A DNA stretch of 64,000 bases from Vreelandella rituensis (GTDB taxonomy: Bacteria > Pseudomonadota > Gammaproteobacteria > Pseudomonadales > Halomonadaceae). The stretch spans positions 1 through 64,000 of the forward strand of contig NZ_QPIJ01000004.1 in NCBI RefSeq assembly GCF_003336665.1, given 5' to 3'. Under the pieces are notes generated by a model. It saw only the letters and a list, made by a program, of their open reading frames with translations, did not search any database and had not been told where the DNA came from. Shown piece after piece: positions 36,513 to 45,674 of the stretch. A program made the position numbers and the translations under genes. Position 1 is the stretch's first letter, and each line of letters starts with the position of its first letter.

Positions 36513-37868
36513 TCAATAGCCCAATAATTTAAGCAGCCAGCGCCGGTAGGGCGGCCGTACCAGGCGAGTCGTCGGGCGCTTGGTTTGATACATCAGGCCA
36601 CGTAAATGGCTGAAACGCTCAAAGCCGTGGCGGCCGTGATAAGCGCCCATGCCACTTTCGCCCACCCCGCCGAAGGGCAGCTGGGGAATGGCGTGATGCA
36701 GTAGCGTCTCATTGAATACCAGGGCACCGGAGCGAGTGTGATGGGCAAGCTCTCGCTGAGTGGCCTTATCATGCGTGAAAGCGTACAGCGCCAGTGGCTG
36801 GGGGCGTGCATTGATGAAGCTTATCGCGGCCTGGGTATCCTTGACGCCGATAATCGGCAACCAGGGCCCGAAAATTTCTTCCCGCATCATTTCGAGGGAC
36901 TGATGAGGATCGATTATCAGCGCGGGTGCCGAGTCGCCGAACTCAATCACTCGGCAGCCGTGATCGCGGGCATCTTCGAGCATGCTCGTCAGGCGTTGCT
37001 GATGGCCTTCGTTGATGATGGCGGTGGCGTCGCGTGAATTATCGCTGCGCTGATGCTCGATGGCATGGCTCATGGCCTTGATGAAATCCGTGAGACGACG
37101 GCTTTCCACCAGAACGTAATCCGGCGCAATGCAGGTCTGGCCGTGATTGAACCCCTTGCCGAAGGTGATCGCTGCCGCCGCCTGACCGAGGTCGGCATCC
37201 GCGCCGATTACCACCGGTGACTTGCCGCCCAGCTCCAGGGTGACCGGGGTAAGATTCTCGGCGGCGGCCTTGGCCACCTGGCGACCCACGGCAGTCGAGC
37301 CGGTAAACACCAGATGATCGAAAGGCAAGGCGCTGAAACGTCGGGAAAGCTCTGTGTCTCCCTCGACCACGCAGAGTTCCTCGGCGGAAAAATATTGAGG
37401 TATCAGCTGCGCCAGGAGGGCGCTGGTCTGAGGGGTGTGTTCACTGGGCTTGAGCATCACCCGGTTACCGGCGGCCAAGGCATCGACGGCGGGCATCAAC
37501 GCCAGGCTCCAGGGATAATTCCAGGGGGCGATAATCCCGACCACGCCCAAGGGTTGAGGCATGACGCGTGCCTTGGCGGGCAACAGCCGCCACGGTACCC
37601 CCGCCCGCCGGGGCCGCATCCAGCGCCGCAGATGCCGGCGCGCGTGGCGCACCGCATCCACAACAGCGCTGATTTCCGCCAGACGGATCTCCGCCTCGCT
37701 GCGTTGGCCGAAGTCAGTCTGAATGGCTTGAATGATGGCCTGCCGATGATGGCGTGTCATCCTGGCCAGACGCGACAGACGGTCACGGCGAGTCGCCAGG
37801 CCGGGATAGCGTTCCAGGTCGGCCGCATGGCGCTGAGTGGTGAATCGCTCGTCTAGTATCCCTGTCAT
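36513..37868 (-). CDS. Aldehyde dehydrogenase, coniferyl-aldehyde type
   Basis: A 451-residue NAD(P)-dependent aldehyde dehydrogenase of the short class-3/coniferyl-aldehyde group. It has the Rossmann part (GVVGIIAPWNYPWSLALMPA), the glutamate in TLELGGKSPVVIG and the catalytic cysteine in NHGQTCIAPDYVLV, plus the C-terminal LPFGGVGESGMGAYHG. It oxidises fatty or aromatic aldehydes to acids; the natural substrate is not clear. An AAGGAG ribosome site supports the ATG at 37868. It heads the operon with the kinase, EAL regulator, hexR and MFS genes. A degenerate 14-bp repeat array lies directly before its ribosome site. Confidence 0.9.
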   Translation of the reverse strand: MTGILDERFTTQRHAADLERYPGLATRRDRLSRLARMTRHHRQAIIQAIQTDFGQRSEAEIRLAEISAVVDAVRHARRHLRRWMRPRRAGVPWRLLPAKARVMPQPLGVVGIIAPWNYPWSLALMPAVDALAAGNRVMLKPSEHTPQTSALLAQLIPQYFSAEELCVVEGDTELSRRFSALPFDHLVFTGSTAVGRQVAKAAAENLTPVTLELGGKSPVVIGADADLGQAAAAITFGKGFNHGQTCIAPDYVLVESRRLTDFIKAMSHAIEHQRSDNSRDATAIINEGHQQRLTSMLEDARDHGCRVIEFGDSAPALIIDPHQSLEMMREEIFGPWLPIIGVKDTQAAISFINARPQPLALYAFTHDKATQRELAHHTRSGALVFNETLLHHAIPQLPFGGVGESGMGAYHGRHGFERFSHLRGLMYQTKRPTTRLVRPPYRRWLLKLLGY

Positions 37869-37883
37869 GCCCGCTCCTTGTTT

Positions 37884-38037
37884 TTGAGATCCAAATATTG
37901 AGACCCAGATCTTGAGACTTAGATCTCGAGACTTAGATCTCGAGACTCAGATCTTGAAGCTTAGATTTTGAGACCTAGTGCTTGAAACCGGGTCTTGAAA
38001 ATCCAGCTTTTGAACCCCGGATTTTGAAACTTGTGTA
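37884..38037. repeat. Degenerate 14-bp tandem array, about 11 copies
   Basis: The unit is near TTGAGACTTAGATC and starts at 37884, 37898, 37912, 37926, 37940, 37954, 37968, 37982, 37995, 38010 and 38024; the eighth copy is one base short. The central copies are most alike, and copies decay toward 38037. The array fills most of the 215-base divergent gap between the aldehyde dehydrogenase operon and the FemAB-like gene. It ends five bases before the aldehyde dehydrogenase ribosome site. Units contain AGATCT and TCTCGAGA palindromes. Confidence 0.85.
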
Positions 38038-38083
38038 GAGTGACGAGGCGTTATCTACCGTTTGAATGTTCGCCGGAGGTGTC

Positions 38084-39229
38084 ATGCAGCCACTGTCATT
38101 GTCTATTGTACCTGCCATTGAGGCCGTGACGGCAAGCCAATGGAATACGCTGGTGGGCATTGACCAGCCTTTCATGCGTCATGAATTCCTGCACGCCCTG
38201 GAAGCCAGCGGCAGTGTGAGTGCCGCCACGGGGTGGGAACCTTGTCATCTTACCCTATGGCAGGGCGGCAATCTGGTGGGGGCGATGCCGCTGTATCGTA
38301 AATACCACTCCTATGGGGAGTATGTGTTCGATTGGAGCTGGGCCGATGCGCTGGAGCGCGCCGGTGGACAGTATTATCCCAAGGGGCTCAGCGCGGTACC
38401 CTTTACCCCGGTGCCCGGTACCCGCACCTTGTTGGCAGCGCATATCGACCCCTTGGCCGCCCGGCGCCTGTTGGCCCAAGGCTGGCAAGAGGCCTGCGAT
38501 CAGGACTCGCTTTCCGGTTGGCACCTGCTGTTTGCGGATGACGATGATGTCGAAGCCTGGCAGAAGGTTTGCCCGGCGTTGATCGTTCGCCATGGCGTGC
38601 AATTTCAGTGGCGCGATGAGCAATACGGCGATTTCGACGGCTTTCTGGCGCGGATGACCTCAAAGCGGCGCAAGGCGATTCGCCGCGAGCGGCGCCTGGT
38701 GGCCGAGCAAGGCCTGGAGCTGGTGCGCCTCGAAGGAGAAGGCATCACCGCCGAAGCGATGGCTCACTTCTATCGTTGTTATACGATCACTTATCATGAG
38801 CGTGGCCGCCCGCCGTATCTTAACCGGGAGTTTTTCGAACGGCTGCGACATAGCCTGCCAGACTCGCTACTGCTGGTGCAGGCCCGCCTGGCGGGCAAGC
38901 CGGTGGCGGCGGCCTTGTATCTGCAGGGGGCGCAGAGTCTTTACGGGCGCTATTGGGGCAGCGAAATCGTCGCCGACAGCCTGCATTTCGAGGCCTGCTA
39001 CTATCAAGGGATCGAACATTGCCTGGCGCGCGGCTTGACGCTATTCGACCCGGGCACTCAAGGCGAACATAAACTGATTCGAGGTTTCGCACCGCGCCGT
39101 TTGCGTTCCTTGCATTATCTGGCGCATCCGGGGCTTTCGACGGCGGTGGCAAGATTTTGTGCCGAAGAGCGCCGACAGATCGAGGCTTACTGCCAAGCGG
39201 CCCAAAAGGCATTGCCGTTCAAGCAATGA
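38084..39229 (+). CDS. FemAB-like (DUF482) GNAT-fold protein
   Basis: A 381-residue cytoplasmic protein of the PF04339 FemAB-like/DUF482 family. These have a double GNAT fold and are predicted to transfer aminoacyl or acyl groups, perhaps onto peptidoglycan precursors; the true reaction is not established. Features seen are PFMRHEFLHALEASGSV near the start, RMTSKRRKAIRRERR in the middle and a FDPGTQGEHKLIRGFAPR motif near the C-terminus. The start at 38084 has a GGAGGT ribosome site. It is divergent from the aldehyde dehydrogenase operon and 88 bases before ftsB. Confidence 0.82.
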   Translation: MQPLSLSIVPAIEAVTASQWNTLVGIDQPFMRHEFLHALEASGSVSAATGWEPCHLTLWQGGNLVGAMPLYRKYHSYGEYVFDWSWADALERAGGQYYPKGLSAVPFTPVPGTRTLLAAHIDPLAARRLLAQGWQEACDQDSLSGWHLLFADDDDVEAWQKVCPALIVRHGVQFQWRDEQYGDFDGFLARMTSKRRKAIRRERRLVAEQGLELVRLEGEGITAEAMAHFYRCYTITYHERGRPPYLNREFFERLRHSLPDSLLLVQARLAGKPVAAALYLQGAQSLYGRYWGSEIVADSLHFEACYYQGIEHCLARGLTLFDPGTQGEHKLIRGFAPRRLRSLHYLAHPGLSTAVARFCAEERRQIEAYCQAAQKALPFKQ

Positions 39230-39317
39230 ATGCCAGGAACGGTTCGCGGCTAGTTCAGGTTGGTGGCATAATGCGCGGCCATCCTCAATCCTCACTATGT
39301 GGCGGAGGAACGACACA

Positions 39318-39662
39318 ATGCACAAGTGGCTGGTGATCGCACTTGGAGTGATGCTGGCGCTGCTGCAGTATCGGCTCTGGTTGGGTGAGGGCGGATGGCA
39401 GGATCTGCAGACGGTGCGTGAGCGCGTCGCCGTACTGGAAGCGCATAACCAGCCCCTGCGTGAACGCAATGCCCGCCTGGCCGCCGAAGTTTCCGACCTG
39501 AAAAACGGTCTGGATGCCGTCGAGGAGCGTGCCCGCAGTGACATGGGCATGGTGCGCACCGATGAACAGTTTTTCTGGGTGCCCGGCGTTGCGATCGAAA
39601 ACCAGATGATGGAAATCAACGCCGGCCTGGTCGTGGAACCCGGTCAGAAACTCTTGCCATGA
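39318..39662 (+). CDS. ftsB: Cell division protein FtsB
   Basis: A 114-residue single-pass membrane protein. The membrane segment lies at residues 3-16 (KWLVIALGVMLALL) and is followed by the family pattern QYRLWLGEGG. A coiled coil covers about residues 25-70 and a short periplasmic end follows (MVRTDEQFFWVP). FtsB joins FtsL and FtsQ in the divisome. Its place directly before ispD matches many gammaproteobacteria. The ATG at 39318 follows GGCGGAGGA; the open frame extends further upstream but has no family match. Confidence 0.93.
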   Translation: MHKWLVIALGVMLALLQYRLWLGEGGWQDLQTVRERVAVLEAHNQPLRERNARLAAEVSDLKNGLDAVEERARSDMGMVRTDEQFFWVPGVAIENQMMEINAGLVVEPGQKLLP

Positions 39663-39675
39663 AGGCCCTGGTATC

Positions 39676-40371
39676 ATGAAAAATCCCTTATGGCTGATCG
39701 TGCCCGCCGCCGGGCAGGGTCGCCGCATGGCCGCCGCCAAACCCAAGCAATACCTTGCGCTGGGTGAAAAACCGATCATGCGGCATACCCTTGAACGCCT
39801 CCACGCCGCCTTTCCCGAGGCTCATCTGGTGCTGTGTCTTGACCCTGACGACCAGTGGTTCGACCCCGGCTGGGTACCGTTTTCCCGCTGGCAGCGGGTC
39901 GACGGGGGCAGCGAGCGCATGGACAGTGTGATGCAGGCGCTGGCGGCGATTCCAGCTGAACCTGAGGATCTGGTCATGGTGCACGACGTGGCCCGCCCCT
40001 GTGTCAGCGTTGCCGACCTCGGCTTGCTGCTGAGCCACATGCAAATGCATCCGGCCGGTGCGCTATTGGCCATGCCGGTGGCGGATACCATGAAGCGTGC
40101 CGATGACAGCGGTGCCAGTGGCGCCACCGAGCCGCGCGACGGGCTCTGGCATGCCTTGACGCCGCAGGGCTTTCGCTTCGAATTGCTCTGCCGTGCCCTG
40201 GATCAGGCCCGCGCCAATCAGTTAATGGTGACCGATGAAGCCTCGGCGGTGGAAGCCTTGGGTCAGTATCCACGGCTGGTCAGTGGACGGCGCGATAATC
40301 TCAAGGTGACCCACCCGGACGACCTGGCCCTGGCGAATGCCATTCTGGCCGCTCAACAGAGGAATTCATGA
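39676..40371 (+). CDS. ispD: 2-C-methyl-D-erythritol 4-phosphate cytidylyltransferase IspD
   Basis: A 231-residue cytoplasmic enzyme of the MEP isoprenoid pathway that joins CTP to methylerythritol 4-phosphate. It has the CTP-binding start [20 protein letters not shown], the [10 protein letters not shown] motif and [11 protein letters not shown] near the C-terminus. It lies 13 bases after ftsB and overlaps ispF by four bases. Confidence 0.95.
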   Translation: MKNPLWLIVPAAGQGRRMAAAKPKQYLALGEKPIMRHTLERLHAAFPEAHLVLCLDPDDQWFDPGWVPFSRWQRVDGGSERMDSVMQALAAIPAEPEDLVMVHDVARPCVSVADLGLLLSHMQMHPAGALLAMPVADTMKRADDSGASGATEPRDGLWHALTPQGFRFELLCRALDQARANQLMVTDEASAVEALGQYPRLVSGRRDNLKVTHPDDLALANAILAAQQRNS

Positions 40372-40865
40372 TGCGCATAGGCCACGGCTTTGACGTTCAC
40401 CGTTTCGGCCCCGGCGATCACCTGATGATCGGTGGGGTGGCGATACCCTTCGCGCACGGATTCGTCGCTCATTCCGATGGCGATGTCTTGCTGCATGCCA
40501 TCTGCGACGCCCTGCTGGGTGCCTGCGCCCTGGGCGATATCGGCGCGCATTTTTCCGATACCGACCCGGCCTGGAAGGGCGCCGACAGCCGTGAGCTGCT
40601 GCGCCATGTCGTGACGCTGGTGCAAGGCCAGAGGCTTGAACTGCTCAACCTGGACGCCACCCTGCTGGCTCAGGCGCCGAAAATGGCGCCGCATATTGCC
40701 AGCATGCGTGAAACCATCGCCGCGGACCTGGGCGCTACGCTTGAGCAAGTCAACGTCAAGGCGACCACCACCGAGCGCCTGGGTTTTACCGGGCGGGGCG
40801 AAGGCATCGCCGCCGAGGCCGTGGTGCTGCTGGCAAGCAAGGCTACACTACGAGGTGAAGCATGA
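40368..40865 (+). CDS. ispF: 2-C-methyl-D-erythritol 2,4-cyclodiphosphate synthase IspF
   Basis: A 165-residue trimeric zinc enzyme of the MEP pathway. The metal-binding start is [11 protein letters not shown], followed by [23 protein letters not shown] in two blocks and the C-terminal [17 protein letters not shown]. Two adjacent ATG codons (40368 and 40371) are possible; the first overlaps the ispD stop. The truD start overlaps its stop by four bases. Confidence 0.95.
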   Translation: MMRIGHGFDVHRFGPGDHLMIGGVAIPFAHGFVAHSDGDVLLHAICDALLGACALGDIGAHFSDTDPAWKGADSRELLRHVVTLVQGQRLELLNLDATLLAQAPKMAPHIASMRETIAADLGATLEQVNVKATTTERLGFTGRGEGIAAEAVVLLASKATLRGEA

Positions 40866-41941
40866 GTGACGCCGTCGTGGCGCGCTGGCCGCGGGTATTG
40901 GATGCGGCCTTCGGTCCTCCGCTTCCCGGCAATTACCGCGCTCGACCGGAAGATTTTCGTGTGGAGGAAACGCTGGATTTCGTCCCCGAAGGGCACGGCG
41001 AACATCTGTGGCTGCGCCTGGAAAAACGCAACCAGACCACGCTGGATGTGGTCAGGATATTGGCTCGGCTGTGCGCGGTCGGCCCACGCGATGTGGGCTA
41101 TTCAGGGATGAAGGACCGGGTAGCGGTCACCCGCCAATGGCTGAGTGTGCATTTGCCGGGCAAGGGCGATCCAAAGGCACTGGAAAGTCAGTTGGCCGAA
41201 CTGGGTATTATCCTGCTTGAACAGGTGCGCCACCCGCGCAAGCTCAAGCGAGGCGTGCATCGTACCAACCGCTTTACGCTGTGTCTGACGGGAGAGGCCG
41301 TCGCCGCCGCTGATTTCACCCGGCGCTGGGAGACATTGTGCGAGGCGGGGGTGCCCAATTATTTCGGGCCGCAACGTTTCGGGGCGGGTGGTCGCAACCT
41401 GCTTCGTGCCCGGGAACTGCTGGCACGCGGCTGGCGCAAGCGCGACGACCGTCAAGGCATGATGCTTTCCACGGCACGCAGTTTCTTGTTCAATGAACTG
41501 CTGGGCGCTCGCGTGCAGGCGGGTGACTGGGCGCAGCCGGTGGCGGGTGATGTCCTGATGCTGGACGGCACCCAAAGCATTTTCTGCGTGGATGAGGTGC
41601 CGGCTGAGTTGCTCGACCGAGCGGCGGCCCTGGACATTCATCCCACCGGGCCGATGTGGGGTACGGGTGAGCCGGCGACACGACAGGCCGGCAGCTATGA
41701 GCAGCAGTTGTCACGGACCCATGGCGCCTTATGCGAAGGCTTGTGCCAGGCTGGGGTCAAGCGTGCCCAGCGAGCATTGCGCATGCGCCTGCTTGAACCC
41801 AGCCTGCAAATCGAAGGTGACAGGGTGCAGTTGGCTTTTTCACTGCCCCGGGGCGGCTTTGCCACCGCAGTGCTTGCCGAGCTGATCGAGCATCCTGATT
41901 TTGCCGGCGTCTCTATCGACCATGCCCGGCCCGACGGCTAG
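40862..41941 (+). CDS. truD: tRNA pseudouridine(13) synthase TruD
   Basis: A 359-residue RNA-modifying enzyme that makes pseudouridine at position 13 of tRNA-Glu. The catalytic aspartate lies in [15 protein letters not shown]. Further marks are [13 protein letters not shown] near the start, [14 protein letters not shown] and the [13 protein letters not shown] segment. Its position before surE matches the E. coli and Pseudomonas order. It is coupled to ispF by a four-base overlap. Confidence 0.94.
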   Translation: MSDAVVARWPRVLDAAFGPPLPGNYRARPEDFRVEETLDFVPEGHGEHLWLRLEKRNQTTLDVVRILARLCAVGPRDVGYSGMKDRVAVTRQWLSVHLPGKGDPKALESQLAELGIILLEQVRHPRKLKRGVHRTNRFTLCLTGEAVAAADFTRRWETLCEAGVPNYFGPQRFGAGGRNLLRARELLARGWRKRDDRQGMMLSTARSFLFNELLGARVQAGDWAQPVAGDVLMLDGTQSIFCVDEVPAELLDRAAALDIHPTGPMWGTGEPATRQAGSYEQQLSRTHGALCEGLCQAGVKRAQRALRMRLLEPSLQIEGDRVQLAFSLPRGGFATAVLAELIEHPDFAGVSIDHARPDG

Positions 41942-41962
41942 GCCGAACAAGGAGTGTGACTG

Positions 41963-42709
41963 ATGCGGCGATTGCTGCTTTCCAATGATGATGGGGTGCA
42001 TGCTCCGGGTCTACGCGCCTTGTATGAGGCCTTGTTGCCCCACGCCAAGCTGCGTGTGGTGGCGCCGGATCGTGATCGCAGCGGGGCAAGCAATTCCTTG
42101 ACCCTGTCCCGGCCGCTGGCGCTGACGGCGCTGGAAAACGGCTTCTACAGTGTCGACGGCACCCCGGCGGACTGCGTTTACCTGGGCGTTAACGGGGTGT
42201 GGGATGAAAAGCCCGACCTGGTGATTTCCGGCATCAATGACGGCAGCAACCTGGGCGATGACGTGATTTATTCCGGCACCGTGGCTGCGGCGATGGAAGG
42301 GCGTAACCTGGGCATGAGTGCGATTGCCATGTCGTTGTGTGGGCGCCAGTATTTCGAGACTGCCGCCCGGGTGGCGGCCACGCTGGTAGGTGCCGCCGAT
42401 CAGCTTTCCCTGCCACCGCGCAGCCTGCTCAACGTTAATGTCCCGGACGTGCCCTGGGAGCAGTTACGCGGATTTCGCGTTACGCGCACCGGCTATCGCG
42501 GCCCGGCGGACCGTCCTCTGGAAGTGGAAGACCCGCGGGGTCGCAAGCGTTACTGGATCGCCGCGGCGGGCGCCAATGCCGATGAGGGCGAGGATACAGA
42601 TTTTGCCGCGGTGAAAGACGGTTATGTTTCCATCACCCCGTTACATACGGACCTGACGCGTTACCCATCGCGCCAGGATGTGCAGGAATGGTTGGATGCC
42701 TTTGCCTGA
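41963..42709 (+). CDS. surE: 5'/3'-nucleotidase SurE
   Basis: A 248-residue metal-dependent phosphatase that hydrolyses nucleoside monophosphates and is tied to stationary-phase survival. It has the metal site [33 protein letters not shown], the [20 protein letters not shown] block and HTDLTRYPS at the C-terminus. An AAGGAG ribosome site lies before the ATG. The 3' end overlaps pcm. Confidence 0.95.
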   Translation: MRRLLLSNDDGVHAPGLRALYEALLPHAKLRVVAPDRDRSGASNSLTLSRPLALTALENGFYSVDGTPADCVYLGVNGVWDEKPDLVISGINDGSNLGDDVIYSGTVAAAMEGRNLGMSAIAMSLCGRQYFETAARVAATLVGAADQLSLPPRSLLNVNVPDVPWEQLRGFRVTRTGYRGPADRPLEVEDPRGRKRYWIAAAGANADEGEDTDFAAVKDGYVSITPLHTDLTRYPSRQDVQEWLDAFA

Positions 42710-43373
42710 CCTCTCACCGGCTGAATTGCGAGGTCGCGGCATGACCTCTCAGCGTACCCGTGACCGCATGATTCAACGCTTGATCGAGCAGGGTGTGCGT
42801 AACCGGGAAGTGCTTGATGTCATGGCCCACGAGCCACGGCATCTGTTTGTCGATGAAGCCCTGGCGCACCGTGCTTACGAAGATACCGCCTTGCCACTGG
42901 GCTTCGGGCAGACGTTATCGCAACCCTTGACCGTCGCCCGGATGACGGAGCTTGTGGTTCGCGAATCGCCGCGTCGCGTGCTGGAACTTGGAACGGGTTC
43001 CGGCTACCAGACCTTGATTCTTTCGCGCCTGGTCACGGAACTCTATTCCGTGGAACGCATCCATGCCTTGCATGAGCGTGCAGCCTTGCGTTTGAAGCGT
43101 CTCAAGGCGCCAGCGAGATTGGCGCTGGCGGACGGCAATCATGGTTGGCCACAGGCGGCCCCTTTCGATGTGATTTTGCTGACGGCTTGCGCCGAAGATT
43201 TACCTCATGAATTACTTGCACAACTCAGCGAGGGTGGCGTATTGATTGCTCCCTTGGCGGATGCCGATGGCACGCAATGGTTGACTCAGCTACGTCGAGT
43301 GGGTGAGACCATCGACCGGCGCCGGTTGGAGCCGGTACGTTTTGTACCCTTGTTACAAGGAGTTATTGGTTGA
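42696..43373 (+). CDS. pcm: Protein-L-isoaspartate O-methyltransferase Pcm
   Basis: An enzyme of 225 residues that methylates isoaspartate in damaged proteins to start repair. It has [19 protein letters not shown] near the start, [20 protein letters not shown] and the SAM site [15 protein letters not shown]. The exact start is uncertain: ATG codons at 42696 and 42741 and an alternative start at 42678 are all open. I prefer 42696 because related proteins carry residues before the GMTSQRTR block. It overlaps surE by 14 bases. The DUF368 gene starts inside its last codons. Confidence 0.9.
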   Translation: MPLPDLSPAELRGRGMTSQRTRDRMIQRLIEQGVRNREVLDVMAHEPRHLFVDEALAHRAYEDTALPLGFGQTLSQPLTVARMTELVVRESPRRVLELGTGSGYQTLILSRLVTELYSVERIHALHERAALRLKRLKAPARLALADGNHGWPQAAPFDVILLTACAEDLPHELLAQLSEGGVLIAPLADADGTQWLTQLRRVGETIDRRRLEPVRFVPLLQGVIG

Positions 43374-44341
43374 AGCGTCAAATTGGAGTTTTTTTCAAGG
43401 GTGCCGGCATGGGAGCGGCGGATGCCGTTCCCGGCGTGTCGGGTGGCACCATCGCCTTTGTTACCGGGATTTACGAAGAGCTGATTCATACCATTCGGCA
43501 GTTCGGTCCCAGTGCCTTGGGTGCTTGGCGTCGTGGACGCTGGCCGGGGTTGGCTGTGCATTTGAACCTGTCCTTCGCGCTGCCGCTGTTGTTGGGTATT
43601 GCCGCGAGCCTGTTCAGTGTGGCGCACCTGGCCCTGTGGCTGATGGAGGCTTATCCACTTTTGCTGGATGGTTTCTTCTTCGGTTTGGTGGCGGCCTCGG
43701 CTCTGGTGGTGGGGGGCGCTCAGCGGGATTGGAAATGGATCTATCTGTTGCCACTGCTGATAGGTTTGATGCTTGCCAGGGTATTGCCTTCATTGATGCC
43801 TCTGATACTGGTGATCGGCAACGATGCACTGGTCTTGGTGTTGGCTGGGGCGGTGGCCATCAGTGCCTTGTTGCTACCCGGCGTGTCGGGTAGTTTTCTG
43901 CTTTTGACCATGGGGCTGTACGGCACCATCATGGATGCCATCCGGGGGTTGGATTGGGGGGTCATGGGCCTGTTCGGGCTGGGCTGTCTGATCGGGTTGA
44001 TGCTGTTTTCGCGGCTTCTGGCATTGTTGTTGAACCGCTATCATGGGGGTACGTTACAGCTTTTGTTAGGCTTTATTCTCGGTTCGCTACCGGTCCTCTG
44101 GCCATGGCGCGAGCTGGTGCGTTATCAGCTGGGTTCTGATGGGCAGTTGATTCCGTTGACGTTTCGTTATCTTTCGCCGGATGATTATGCTGTATTGACT
44201 GGAACTTCGGCTCAGGTGCCCGCTGTCATCGCCCTGATGGCTGGCGGGATTGGACTGGTATTGTTGCTGAATCGAAAAGCGAGTGCCGGTCGTAGGTTCG
44301 GGTCCCATAAGCCCGCTGCGGAAGTGACTGAAAAGGAGTAA
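43370..44341 (+). CDS. DUF368 polytopic membrane protein
   Basis: A 323-residue inner-membrane protein with about eight hydrophobic segments. The family start FKGAGMGAADAVPGVSGGTI and the repeated LLPGVSGSFLLLTMGLYGT are seen. DUF368 proteins have been linked to undecaprenyl-phosphate recycling across the membrane, but I treat that as likely rather than proven here. The start is a TTG (TTGA overlap with the pcm stop) with AAGGAG eight bases before it. A later ATG at 43409 would remove conserved residues. It sits between pcm and nlpD, where Pseudomonas usually has no gene. Confidence 0.88.
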   Translation: MKRQIGVFFKGAGMGAADAVPGVSGGTIAFVTGIYEELIHTIRQFGPSALGAWRRGRWPGLAVHLNLSFALPLLLGIAASLFSVAHLALWLMEAYPLLLDGFFFGLVAASALVVGGAQRDWKWIYLLPLLIGLMLARVLPSLMPLILVIGNDALVLVLAGAVAISALLLPGVSGSFLLLTMGLYGTIMDAIRGLDWGVMGLFGLGCLIGLMLFSRLLALLLNRYHGGTLQLLLGFILGSLPVLWPWRELVRYQLGSDGQLIPLTFRYLSPDDYAVLTGTSAQVPAVIALMAGGIGLVLLLNRKASAGRRFGSHKPAAEVTEKE

Positions 44342-44348
44342 GAGTTTC

Positions 44349-45419
44349 ATGCATAAAGTATTCATCACATCCGCTTTGGCGCTGGCAATCACCGGTTGTG
44401 CCGCCCAGCAAGGTGGGGGACCTCAGGTGCGTGACCTGAGCGAAGCCAGCCGTGCGGTTCAAAGTTCATCCTCAGGCTATACCGTAAAACCCGGTGATAC
44501 CCTGTATGGCATCGCTTGGCAGCATAATTTGGATTACCGGGAGCTGGCGGCATTCAATAGTATCGATCCGCCTTATCAGATTCATCCCGGCGATCAGCTG
44601 CAGCTGCGTGATAGCGGGGGGCAACCTTCACGTCCCTCCACTGAAATGAGTCGGGCCGATAACACCGATGCCACCCAGGCGCGCGTTGCCGGTGCCGTAG
44701 CGACAGGTCTGAATCAAGGCGGTGGCCAGCCGGTGGCTTTGGCTTCTCAGGACCAGGAGCTGGACTGGCTGCTGCCCGATGAAACCGCGATCGAACGCGA
44801 TAAACGCCAGGCTGACGAGCGCGAACCGGAATCCGCCTCTGAGACTGGACCGCAAACCGAGGCAGCCCCCGAAGTAGCCTCCGAGCCGCAAGTATCGTCT
44901 GTTGCTGAGTCCGAGCCCGAGCCTGTATCTGCGACCGAACCTGAGCCCGAAACTGCCACTGAAGCGCCAGCCGAACCCGAACAAGCCTCCGAACCACAAG
45001 CCGCTCCACCCACCCCACGTGCGGAACGTACCTACACCCCGGTTGAAACCGTGGACTGGCAGTGGCCCGTCGATGGCCAGGTGGTGGGTGAATTCGGCAA
45101 GGGAAGCAGCGTTACCGCCGGAATTGATATCGCCGGGGAAAAGGGGCAGTCCGTCAAGGCGGCGGGTCCCGGTATCGTGGTGTATGCGGGTAGCGGCGTC
45201 CGGGGGTATGGCAACCTTGTGTTGCTAAAGCACAACGATCAATACCTTAGCGCCTATGCACATAATGACAGCTTGCTGGTCGAGGAAAACGATGTCGTGG
45301 CCGCAGGGGACGTCATTGCCACCATGGGTGACAGCGATGCGGAAGATGTCAGGTTGCATTTCGAAGTGCGTGAGGACGGCCAGCCTAAAGATCCCCTGAC
45401 GTTCCTGCCGTCACGTTGA
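44349..45419 (+). CDS. nlpD: NlpD-type lipoprotein (LysM plus LytM/M23)
   Basis: A 356-residue outer-membrane lipoprotein. A signal peptide ends in the lipobox ITGC, with the lipidated cysteine at residue 17. A LysM domain covers about residues 40-85 (YTVKPGDTLYGIAWQHNL). A long Glu/Pro/Ala-rich linker follows (about 145-225, many SEPEPE-type repeats). The C-terminal M23 domain is at about 245-350. Its active-site positions look degenerate (FGKGSSVTAGIDIAGEKGQ has no HxxxD), as in the amidase activator NlpD of E. coli. It probably activates the amidase AmiC in daughter-cell separation. Its distal part commonly contains the main rpoS promoter. Confidence 0.93.
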   Translation: MHKVFITSALALAITGCAAQQGGGPQVRDLSEASRAVQSSSSGYTVKPGDTLYGIAWQHNLDYRELAAFNSIDPPYQIHPGDQLQLRDSGGQPSRPSTEMSRADNTDATQARVAGAVATGLNQGGGQPVALASQDQELDWLLPDETAIERDKRQADEREPESASETGPQTEAAPEVASEPQVSSVAESEPEPVSATEPEPETATEAPAEPEQASEPQAAPPTPRAERTYTPVETVDWQWPVDGQVVGEFGKGSSVTAGIDIAGEKGQSVKAAGPGIVVYAGSGVRGYGNLVLLKHNDQYLSAYAHNDSLLVEENDVVAAGDVIATMGDSDAEDVRLHFEVREDGQPKDPLTFLPSR

Positions 45420-45674
45420 TACGCTACCTTGGATGATTGCTACGATAAGCAGGAGGAAAACAACAAGAAATGATGTGATGCCTGCCGGTGCGACCTTCCG
45501 GCAGTTACAAGACGGCTGTTGAAAAATACTGAATGAGATAGTTCATGCATATGAATGAAAAAACTCATTAAAAATGAATGGGTAAAATAATAAACAGCCA
45601 TAACAATAAGCGTCGATGATAGGCGCAAAGAATGCTTTGGAAGGCGGGCAGGCCTAATCACGGGGGTGTTTACA
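45420..45674 (+). promoter_or_regulatory. nlpD-rpoS gap with two hairpins (rpoS leader)
   Basis: This 255-base gap holds a GC hairpin (CTGCCGG/CCGGCAG, 45482-45504) and a nested AT-rich stem-loop. In the latter, AATGAG pairs with CTCATT and TTCAT with ATGAA (45532-45569). The second half is very AT-rich. If the rpoS promoter lies in nlpD, as in relatives, both structures are in the rpoS messenger leader, the usual place for translational control by small RNAs. An AGGAGG at 45451 with a nearby ATG-ATG-TGA encodes nothing useful. Confidence 0.4.

Noticed and set aside
37884-38037. The 14-bp array as a CRISPR
   Set aside because: Units abut without unique spacers, are too short and degenerate, and no cas gene is near.
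45451-45480. AGGAGG followed by ATG-ATG-TGA as a leader peptide
   Set aside because: The frame is two codons long and the spacing from the ribosome site is too large.
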